NCBI GenBank assembly: GCA_023438785.1
Contig: JAEXQJ010000371.1
Span: 1-36,027 of the forward strand
Direction: 5' to 3'
Source of the DNA: Pseudomonadota bacterium
Lineage (GTDB): Bacteria; Myxococcota_A; Polyangia; Fen-1088
Length of the DNA: 36,027 nt
In this document: positions 30,051 to 36,027 of the stretch, one piece after another
How the letters are laid out: each line of letters starts with the position of its first letter
Position numbering within the stretch: position 1 is the stretch's first letter
Notes under the pieces: generated by a model
Databases searched by the model: none
Seen by the model: only the letters and a program-made list of their open reading frames with translations
Told to the model about the DNA's origin: nothing
Translations under genes and position numbers: made by a program

Positions 30051-32738
30051 ATGAGCGATCTCGCCAAGACTTATGATCCTGCGTCCATAGAATCCCGCTG
30101 GTACAAAGAGTGGCTCAATTGCCGCTACTTCCACGCTGACGCGGCCACGCCCAAGGCTCCGTTCTGCATCGTCATCCCGCCGCCCAACGTGACGGGATCG
30201 CTGCACATGGGGCATGCCCTGACCTGCGCCATCCAGGACATCCTGGTTCGTTGGCGGCGCATGGCGGCGTACAACGCCATGTGGCTGCCGGGCACGGACC
30301 ATGCCGGTATCGCGACGCAGATGGTGGTCGAGCGCGAGCTGCGGGCCACGGAGAAGAAGTCACGCCACGACATCGGCCGCGAGGAGTTCGTCAAGCGTGT
30401 CTGGCAGTGGCGCGAGCGCTACGGCAACCGGATTCTCGAGCAGCTCAAGGTGATGGGCTGCTCCCTCGACTGGGAGCGGCTCAAGTTCACCATGGAGCCC
30501 GAGTACTCGCGCGCGGTCATCGAAGCCTTCGTGCGCCTGTACGAAGAAGGGCTGATCTACCGCGATCGCCGCCTCATCAACTGGTGTGTGTCGTGTCGGA
30601 CCGCGCTGTCGGATCTCGAGGTCGAGCACGATGAGGGGGCTCAGGGCGAGCTGTGGGAGTTTGCCTATCCCTTGGCCGATGGATCGGGCGAGGTGGTGGT
30701 CGCCACCACGCGTCCCGAGACCATGTTGGGCGACACGGCGGTGGCCGTGCACCCGGAGGATCCGCGGCACAAGGCCAAGATCGGCAAGATGATTCGCCAC
30801 CCGTTCACGGGACGGGAGTTCCCCATCATCGGGGACGCGGTTCTGGTCGATCCCAAGTTCGGCACGGGCGCGGTCAAGGTCACGCCGGCCCACGATCCCA
30901 ACGACTTCGAGTGTGGCCAGCGCCACAAGCTGCCCTTCATCTCGATCTTCGACGAGAAGGGGCAGGTCACGGCTGAAGGCGGCCCCTTCGCCGGACTCGA
31001 TCGCGTGGAGGCGCGCAAGCAGATCAAGGCCCGGATCAAGGAGCTGGGCCTGGAGCGCGGCTCCAAGGCGCACGTGCACGCCGTTGGGCATTGCCAGCGT
31101 TGTCGCACCGTCGTGGAGCCCATGCTCTCCACCCAGTGGTTCGTCAAGATGGAGCCGCTGGCCAAGCCGGCCATCGAGGCGGTGGAGCAGGGGCAGATCC
31201 GCTTCGTCCCCGAGACGTGGACCAAGACCTTCTTCCACTGGATGACCAACATCCGCGATTGGTGCATTTCGCGCCAGCTGTGGTGGGGGCATCGCGTCCC
31301 GGCCTGGTACTGCGATGACTGCAAGGCCGTCACTGTGGCCCGCACCGCCCCCAGCGCGTGTGGCTCCTGCGGCAGCCGCAAGATTCATCAGGATGAGGAC
31401 GTGCTCGACACCTGGTTCTCGTCTTGGCTGTGGCCCTTCGCCACCCTGGGCTGGCCGGACGAGACGCGTGAGCTGCGCACCTTCTACCCGACCACCGTCA
31501 TGGAGACGGGCTACGACATCCTCTTTTTCTGGGTGGCCCGCATGATGATGGCGGGGCTCCACTTCATGGGAAAGGTCCCCTTCCGCACGGTGTACCTGCA
31601 CACCATGGTCACCGACGAGAAGGGCGAGAAGATGTCCAAGGTCAAGGGCAACACCATCGATCCCGTCGACGTGGTGCAGAGGCACGGGGCCGACCCGTTG
31701 CGGTTCGCCTTGGCCTGGCTGACCACCCAGGCCGCGCAGGGCAAGAACATCAAGTTCTCCATGGGCAACGTGGAGGACGCGCGCCGCTTCGCCAACAAGA
31801 TCTGGAACGCCACGCGCTTCGTGCTGATGAACCTGGCCGACTACAACCCCGACCAGTTCGCCGACCGCACCGCGGAGGGGCCGGACAGCGCCGAGTTCGA
31901 CCTGCCCGAGCGTTGGATCCTGTCGCGTGTGCAGCGCGCGACCGAGGAGGTCAACAATGCCCTCGACGACTTCAAGATCGCCGAGGCGGCCCAGGCCGTG
32001 TACCACTTCATCTGGGACGAGATCTGCGACTGGTACATCGAACTGGCCAAGGCGCGCCTCCAGGATCCGGCGCGCGCCGCGGACCGCTGGAAGATCCAGG
32101 GGACCCTCGTCACGGCCCTGGAGACGGCGATGCGCTTGTTGCACCCGTTCATGCCGTTCCTGACCGAGGAGCTGTGGCAGCAGTTGCCCAAGGCGCAAGG
32201 TGCGCCTCAGAGCATCATGATCACGCTCTATCCCATTCCTGACCCGCGCTACATGGACGACGCCTCAGAGGCTTCCATGGCGTTGGCGCAGAGGGTGGTC
32301 ACGACCATTCGCTCGCTGCGGAACGAGAAGAACGTCCCCTCGGCCCAGCGGCCGAGGGCCGTGCTCAATGTCTCCGACGACTACAAGAAGACCATCCTGG
32401 AGGGCTACCGCGGGTTGGTGGCCGAGCAGGCCAAGCTTGGCGAGCTTGTGGTGCGGCGGACGGGAGAGGCCCCGACCGGCAACACCGTCACCGGCATGGC
32501 CGGGGACATCGAGGTCATCCTCGTCTTGGAGGCGCCGGCCGACAGCTCTGCCGAACGCGCCAAGCTGGAGAAGGAGCGGACCAAGCTGACCGCCGACCGC
32601 GAGTACCTGGCGAAGAAGCTCGCGAACCCGCAATACCAAGAGAAGGCCCCGGCCGCGGTCTTGGAGAAGGATCGCGCTCGCCTGGCGGAAATCGAGTCGG
32701 CTCTCACGCGCCTACAGACGGCGTTGGATCGGCTGTAG
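30051..32738 (+). CDS. valS: Valyl-tRNA synthetase
   Basis: Charges tRNA-Val; class Ia synthetase with an editing domain that removes threonine. The 895-aa protein has the HIGH motif as HMGH in PPPNVTGSLHMGHAL (near residue 50), the CP1 editing domain (GELWEFAYPLADG, TTRPETMLGDTAVAVHP), zinc-type Cys pairs (CDDC and CGSC near 422-447), KMSKVKGN (near residue 525), an anticodon-binding domain and a C-terminal coiled coil (about 830-895) that marks ValRS. The ATG at 30051 gives the normal N-terminus MSDLAKTYDPASIESRWY. The 43 bases before it are pyrimidine-rich with no SD and no T-box leader. It ends in a convergent gap with a strong hairpin. Confidence 0.97.
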   Translation: MSDLAKTYDPASIESRWYKEWLNCRYFHADAATPKAPFCIVIPPPNVTGSLHMGHALTCAIQDILVRWRRMAAYNAMWLPGTDHAGIATQMVVERELRATEKKSRHDIGREEFVKRVWQWRERYGNRILEQLKVMGCSLDWERLKFTMEPEYSRAVIEAFVRLYEEGLIYRDRRLINWCVSCRTALSDLEVEHDEGAQGELWEFAYPLADGSGEVVVATTRPETMLGDTAVAVHPEDPRHKAKIGKMIRHPFTGREFPIIGDAVLVDPKFGTGAVKVTPAHDPNDFECGQRHKLPFISIFDEKGQVTAEGGPFAGLDRVEARKQIKARIKELGLERGSKAHVHAVGHCQRCRTVVEPMLSTQWFVKMEPLAKPAIEAVEQGQIRFVPETWTKTFFHWMTNIRDWCISRQLWWGHRVPAWYCDDCKAVTVARTAPSACGSCGSRKIHQDEDVLDTWFSSWLWPFATLGWPDETRELRTFYPTTVMETGYDILFFWVARMMMAGLHFMGKVPFRTVYLHTMVTDEKGEKMSKVKGNTIDPVDVVQRHGADPLRFALAWLTTQAAQGKNIKFSMGNVEDARRFANKIWNATRFVLMNLADYNPDQFADRTAEGPDSAEFDLPERWILSRVQRATEEVNNALDDFKIAEAAQAVYHFIWDEICDWYIELAKARLQDPARAADRWKIQGTLVTALETAMRLLHPFMPFLTEELWQQLPKAQGAPQSIMITLYPIPDPRYMDDASEASMALAQRVVTTIRSLRNEKNVPSAQRPRAVLNVSDDYKKTILEGYRGLVAEQAKLGELVVRRTGEAPTGNTVTGMAGDIEVILVLEAPADSSAERAKLEKERTKLTADREYLAKKLANPQYQEKAPAAVLEKDRARLAEIESALTRLQTALDRL

Positions 32739-32796
32739 GCGGGCAAGGGGGCCGTCGCGGAGATCGCTCGCGGGGCCCCTGCACATCTGCTCAAAC

Positions 32797-32817
32797 GGCC
32801 CTGTGCTTCACAGGGCC
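32797..32817. terminator. Hairpin between convergent valS and a small unknown gene
   Basis: GGCCCTGTG (32797-32805) and CACAGGGCC (32809-32817) form a perfect 9-bp stem with a CTT loop. Minus-strand transcripts meet GTTTG just after the stem, plus-strand ones AAAGGGGG. It most likely ends both messages. The rest of the 143-base gap shows no gene. Confidence 0.55.
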
Positions 32818-32881
32818 AAAGGGGGCGGCCACCCAGGACGACAGCGCGGGCGCGCCGTGAACTGTCTGGTCGGCGCGCGGC

Positions 32882-33136
32882 TCAGGACTCGGCGTAGAGC
32901 TTGAGCTGCTCGTGAACGACTTCCTCGTTGAGCCCGCTGCGCAGGTGTTCCTGCAGGCAGTCGGCCAGGGTGATCTGCATCTCCTCGACCCCGCCGTCCT
33001 GCATGAGCTTCGCCAAGAGCGCCCGGGCCTCCCGGCTTTCGTCATCGCGGATAAAATCCTTGACCATGTCAATCGTAAGGCCGCCCGAAAAGTCGAGCAT
33101 CGCGTGGTCAAGGAGAAAGGCGATGAGCTGTTTCAC
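32882..33136 (-). CDS. Small acidic protein of unknown function
   Basis: The 84-aa cytoplasmic protein is mostly helical and acidic (MKQLIAFLLDHAMLDF, then FIRDDESREARALLAKL and CLQEHLRSGLNEEVVHEQL) with no membrane segment or known motif. I do not recognise it. It is likely real: the GTG at 33136 has GGAGG five bases upstream, a promoter-like pair lies 20-50 bases further up, codon third positions are GC-rich as in its neighbours, and a hairpin follows the stop. It is convergent with valS and divergent from the lipoprotein cluster, so it is probably transcribed alone. Confidence 0.75.
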   Translation of the reverse strand: MKQLIAFLLDHAMLDFSGGLTIDMVKDFIRDDESREARALLAKLMQDGGVEEMQITLADCLQEHLRSGLNEEVVHEQLKLYAES

Positions 33137-33163
33137 TGGAACCTCCGGGCGTCAAAGAGGCAC

Positions 33164-33193
33164 CTAATATCCCGTAAAGGCTGGGAAAATCAA
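33164..33193 (-). promoter_or_regulatory. Sigma-70-type promoter for the 84-aa protein gene
   Basis: On the minus strand TTGATT (33188-33193) and TATTAG (33164-33169) are 18 bases apart, four of six matches each, in a locally AT-richer stretch. Initiation near 33157 would give a leader of about 20 bases containing the GGAGG site. Confidence 0.5.
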
Positions 33194-33309
33194 GCGAGAA
33201 TCGGCCGGCGGCGGTTGATTTACCGACCTGCTCGTCGAGCCCCGCCGGCAGGCAGCCCGTGCGCGACGAGGGCCGCGGCAGCTTCGGAATGCGCCGGGAC
33301 AGCCGGTTC

Positions 33310-33338
33310 TTGACTGATTTTGCCGATTTGACTACGGT
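33310..33338 (+). promoter_or_regulatory. Possible promoter of the lipoprotein cluster
   Basis: TTGACT (33310-33315) and a weak TACGGT (33333-33338) are 17 bases apart. Initiation seven bases later would fall at the GTG of the first lipoprotein gene (33345), which has no SD. The -10 box matches only three of six. Confidence 0.3.
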
Positions 33339-33344
33339 CCCGAT

Positions 33345-33689
33345 GTGCCGCCCCGTCGCTGCTCTTGGGCGCTCGCCCTTGCCCTTGGTGTCGCCTCGCT
33401 CTTGGGTTGCGGGCCAGCGGAGTACCTCGCCCAGGTCAGCTCGCGAGCAGCCGAGGCCTTGTCGCAAGCGCAACGGGAGGGTGCGGATCGCGACGCGCCT
33501 TACGAGTACGCCAAGGCTGTCGAGTACTATCACAAGGCTCTGGAGGATGGCGGCCGCTCGGAGTTCCAGACGGCCATCGAATGGGGCCGGCGTAGTGAGG
33601 ACTGCGCACACAAGGCGAGCGCGAGGGCTCGCCAGGCCACGCCGCCGCTTGCCCAGGCAGCCGCGAGCCTGACCTGTGGAACGCCATGA
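33345..33689 (+). CDS. Small lipoprotein, DUF4398-like helical domain
   Basis: The 114-aa protein has a type II signal peptide with lipobox SLLGC (Cys22). The mature part is a short helical hairpin (about residues 28-100) with EYAKAVEYYHKALED and EDCAHKASARA, of the kind seen in DUF4398-like domains often fused or adjacent to OmpA domains. It resembles the N-terminal region of the next lipoprotein, with a shared APxE core (APYEYAKAV against APRELARAE), so the two probably arose by tandem duplication. The GTG start is at 33345. The stop overlaps the next ATG as ATGA, which indicates coupling. Confidence 0.82.
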   Translation: MPPRRCSWALALALGVASLLGCGPAEYLAQVSSRAAEALSQAQREGADRDAPYEYAKAVEYYHKALEDGGRSEFQTAIEWGRRSEDCAHKASARARQATPPLAQAAASLTCGTP

Positions 33690-34711
33690 AGCCCCACCCG
33701 GTCAGTTGCCTCATCTCGGCGGGGTCGTCCGTGCTGCTCTTCACCTCGTTGGGCTGCGCGGGGCAGGACCTAGTGCTCAAGACGCGCCAGGTGCGCGAGC
33801 AGCTGCGGACCGCCCGGGAGCAGGGCGCGTACCACTGCGCGCCTCGGGAGCTCGCCCGGGCCGAGGCTCAGGTCGAGTTCGCCGAACGGGAGCTCGACCG
33901 GGGCGAGTTTTTCCGCGCCGGGGACCACCTGGAGGCGGCCGAGGCGAGCGTCGACGAGGCGCTCCGACGATCACCCAAAGAGCGATGCGCTGTCCCGAGC
34001 CCAGCCAAGCCCGTGGCACGTCTCCCTGAACTGCCTGAGCCGCCGCCCCCGCGCGTGGACACGGACGAGGACGGCATCCGCGATGAGCGCGATGCGTGCC
34101 TGCGCATACCGGAGGACAAGGACGGCTTCGAGGACGAAGACGGCTGTCCCGAGCTCGACAACGACAAAGACGGCCTCCCGGACACGGCGGATCGGTGCCC
34201 GAGCGACGCGGAGGATAGGGACGGCTTCGAAGATGAAGACGGTTGCCCTGATGCTGACAACGACAAGGACGGGGTCCTGGACGCGGAGGACAAGTGCCCC
34301 GGGGAGGCCGGGCCGGCTACCCATGGCGGGTGCCCGGTTCCGTTCAAGACGATCGCGGTCACGGCGGAGAGGATCGAGCTTCGGCAAGCCATCTTCTTTG
34401 CCAGCGGCCGGGCGACGATTCTGTCCGGCAGTTACGTCGTGCTCGACGACGTGGCGGAGGCCCTGGGCGGGCGTCCCGGCATGCACCTGCGCATCGAAGG
34501 GCACACGGACAGCCGCGGCTCGCGACAGGGCAACGTGCGCCTGTCACAAGCGCGGGCAGAGGCGGTCCGGGCCTATTTGGTGGGCAAGGGCGTGGACAGC
34601 GCACGCCTAACCGCGAGAGGCTGCGGGCCGGACCAACCCATTGATTCCAACAAGACCGCGGCTGGTCGGGACCGCAACCGCAGAGTCGATTTCTTCATAA
34701 CGCAGCAGTAA
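33686..34711 (+). CDS. OmpA-family lipoprotein with thrombospondin type 3 repeats
   Basis: The 341-aa protein has a signal peptide with lipobox TSLGC (Cys24), then a helical DUF4398-like domain (about 28-100). A Pro-rich hinge follows, then calcium-binding type 3 repeats (about 124-210: DTDEDGIRDERDAC, DKDGFEDEDGCP twice, DNDKDG twice) and an OmpA C-terminal domain (about 225-341) with IEGHTDSRGS and the Arg-rich NRRVDFFI. Such proteins link the outer membrane to peptidoglycan. The Asp residues of the repeats follow the DxDxDG calcium rule. It lies within a tightly spaced cluster: a four-base overlap upstream and 17 bases to the next gene. Confidence 0.93.
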   Translation: MKPHPVSCLISAGSSVLLFTSLGCAGQDLVLKTRQVREQLRTAREQGAYHCAPRELARAEAQVEFAERELDRGEFFRAGDHLEAAEASVDEALRRSPKERCAVPSPAKPVARLPELPEPPPPRVDTDEDGIRDERDACLRIPEDKDGFEDEDGCPELDNDKDGLPDTADRCPSDAEDRDGFEDEDGCPDADNDKDGVLDAEDKCPGEAGPATHGGCPVPFKTIAVTAERIELRQAIFFASGRATILSGSYVVLDDVAEALGGRPGMHLRIEGHTDSRGSRQGNVRLSQARAEAVRAYLVGKGVDSARLTARGCGPDQPIDSNKTAAGRDRNRRVDFFITQQ

Positions 34712-34728
34712 CGGAGGACGGATTTAAA

Positions 34729-36027
34729 ATGGGCAAGCAAGGGACAAGGCGACTGGTCATGGGGGCCCCAGTGCTAAGCAAGGTCGTTCTGGGGGTGATC
34801 GTCAGTCTGGCCATGATGCTCGTGTCGGCGCACGCCGCTCGGGCTCAGGATTCGGAAAAGGCGGTCAAGAAGATCATCGAGCTGAACCGGAAGGCGCTGG
34901 ATGAAGTCGATGCCCAGGATTTCAACTCTGCGCGCGATGGGCTCCTACAGGCCGTGGCCATCGCAAAACAGGCCAGCCTGTTCACCCACAAGATGACGGC
35001 TCGGACCTACGTGCACCTGGGGTCTGTCTACCTGCTGGGCTTCAAAGACAAGACCCGGGCTCGCCGGTTCTTCTCGCTCGCCAAGAGCATTCGCAGCGAC
35101 ATCCAACTCACGCCTCGCCTGACCAGCCCGGAGCTCGAAGCCGCGTTCGCGGATGCGCCGGCTGAGGGAGATGTGGCGGATCCTTCCTTGCCCGAGGCAG
35201 ACAAGCCCGAGGCGGACAAGCCCGCGCCCACGCCCGTCTCGGTTGCCAGCCCGAGCGACGGGTCGGAACCGGACCTGCCGGCCACCTTGCCGCGACCCCT
35301 GTACTGCCCCGCGCCCGAGGAGGCCGTGGCGAACCAGGACGTGGTCCTGCGCTGTGCCGCCGATCCCAGCCTGAAGGTTGACCGCGTCCTGGTTTATTAC
35401 CGGGCCGAGGGGGCCGCGTCGTTCTCCGTCGGCGCTTTGCAGGTGTCGCCCAAGGGGTGGTTCGAGGGGGCGCTGCCCGCGGAGAGCGTCGTTCCGGGCA
35501 CCATTCAGTACTACTTCGAGGCGCGTGACCTGACGGACAGTCTGGTCGGCAACGAGGGCCGCGAGGACAGTCCCAATCTGCTGACCGTGAAAGCCGCCGT
35601 GTCGCGGGCGGTTCGGCAGCGGCAAGGCGGCGGCAGCGGTGACGACCCGCTGAGGGGGCTCCGCGACGAAGACGCCCGCGACCGCTACGTGGCCGGCCTC
35701 CACCGGCGGGGTGCCGGTTCCATCCTGGTTAGCATGGGGCTGGGCACCGGTTATGGATGGCATGCTGCCTCGAGCTTGGAGTGGCTCGACAGTTTCGACG
35801 CGGGTGCGGGCTGGGGACTGGTCGGGAGCCTGAGTTACTTCCCGGAGATTGGCTACATGGTCACTGACCATCTCGCGCTCTCCGTGCAGGGGCGGATTGA
35901 GCAGATCTTCCAGGAAGGTGGGGGCGAGGTGCGAGCTCTGGGAAGCCCGGCCACAGGCGCGGCTGCGTTTTTGGCTCGTGGGACGTGGGCGGTGGATTTC
36001 GCGGACGGCAACTGGCAGCTTCTGTTC
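34729..36027 (+). CDS. Exported protein with helical N-domain and probable outer-membrane barrel, 3' end cut
   Basis: An open frame of 433 codons runs off the window end. GGAGG stands about 11 bases before the ATG. The signal peptide is residues about 18-40 (VVLGVIVSLAMMLVSAHA, cleavage at ARA before Gln-Asp). Residues about 45-140 are helical and TPR-like (IIELNRKALDEVDAQDFNSA, TYVHLGSVYLLGFKDKTRAR). A Pro/Asp-rich linker with two PEADKP copies follows (about 150-185), then a beta-rich domain (about 190-290: RVLVYYRAEGAASF, IQYYFEARD). From about 335, Gly/aromatic strands (SMGLGTGYGWH, LVGSLSYFPEIGYMV) suggest a barrel. I know similar layouts in myxobacterial proteins but no assigned function. 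It is probably cotranscribed with the two lipoproteins. Confidence 0.85.
   Translation, partial: MGKQGTRRLVMGAPVLSKVVLGVIVSLAMMLVSAHAARAQDSEKAVKKIIELNRKALDEVDAQDFNSARDGLLQAVAIAKQASLFTHKMTARTYVHLGSVYLLGFKDKTRARRFFSLAKSIRSDIQLTPRLTSPELEAAFADAPAEGDVADPSLPEADKPEADKPAPTPVSVASPSDGSEPDLPATLPRPLYCPAPEEAVANQDVVLRCAADPSLKVDRVLVYYRAEGAASFSVGALQVSPKGWFEGALPAESVVPGTIQYYFEARDLTDSLVGNEGREDSPNLLTVKAAVSRAVRQRQGGGSGDDPLRGLRDEDARDRYVAGLHRRGAGSILVSMGLGTGYGWHAASSLEWLDSFDAGAGWGLVGSLSYFPEIGYMVTDHLALSVQGRIEQIFQEGGGEVRALGSPATGAAAFLARGTWAVDFADGNWQLLF

Noticed and set aside
30360..32198. A 612-codon minus-strand open frame opposite valS
   Set aside because: Shadow of valS; no domain or start signal.

Overview
The window is a high-GC stretch of bacterial chromosome made almost entirely of core genes. 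Several traits point to the Myxococcota or a related former deltaproteobacterial lineage: many TTG and GTG starts, two sigma-54-type response regulators, an OmpA lipoprotein with thrombospondin type 3 repeats, and a secreted GH5 enzyme on a long Gly/Thr/Ser linker. This placement is inferred from gene style; no marker phylogeny was possible. No phage, plasmid, CRISPR array or complete insertion sequence was found, and no gap between genes exceeds 300 bases.

Layout. Positions 1-7445, minus strand: a pair of M16 zinc peptidases (the second cut by the window edge), aconitase AcnA, and a histidine kinase with its NtrC-like response regulator. Positions 7500-10926, plus strand: a small secreted barrel-like protein, then uvrA one base downstream. 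Positions 10946-16614, minus strand: a GH5 lipoprotein, the RNase P RNA, a coiled-coil zinc-ribbon protein, tRNA-Ile2(CAU), uppP, a biotin ligase and nadC. Positions 16671-19018, plus strand: rsmD, coaD and an aspartate aminotransferase.

Positions 19152-22459: a second sigma-54 regulator, divergent from a SUKH-like/TPR protein. A 161-bp imperfect palindrome exactly fills the gap between that gene's stop codon and the stop of pgl. Positions 22621-24941, minus strand: zwf-pgl, the oxidative pentose phosphate entry, divergent from an HPr-kinase-like protein with an altered P-loop. Positions 25987-28619, minus strand: a YfiM-like protein, a LOG-family hydrolase and a beta-CASP metallo-beta-lactamase nuclease, probably one operon. 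Positions 28775-32738, plus strand: a response regulator with a PopZ-like C-terminal tail, then valS. Positions 32882-36027: a small unknown protein, then an envelope cluster of two paralogous lipoproteins (one with an OmpA domain) and a large exported protein cut by the window end.

The window supplies central metabolism (aconitase, G6PDH, 6-phosphogluconolactonase), cofactor synthesis (NAD, CoA, biotin transfer), translation and RNA processing (valS, tRNA-Ile2, RNase P, rsmD), DNA repair, envelope building and several signalling proteins. I found no clear new multi-gene defence or biosynthetic system. The least ordinary items are the regulator whose GAFTGA loop is degenerate, the 161-bp palindrome, the SUKH-TPR protein on a probably leaderless mRNA, the HPr-kinase-like protein lacking the P-loop Ser/Thr, and the receiver protein with a PopZ-like tail.
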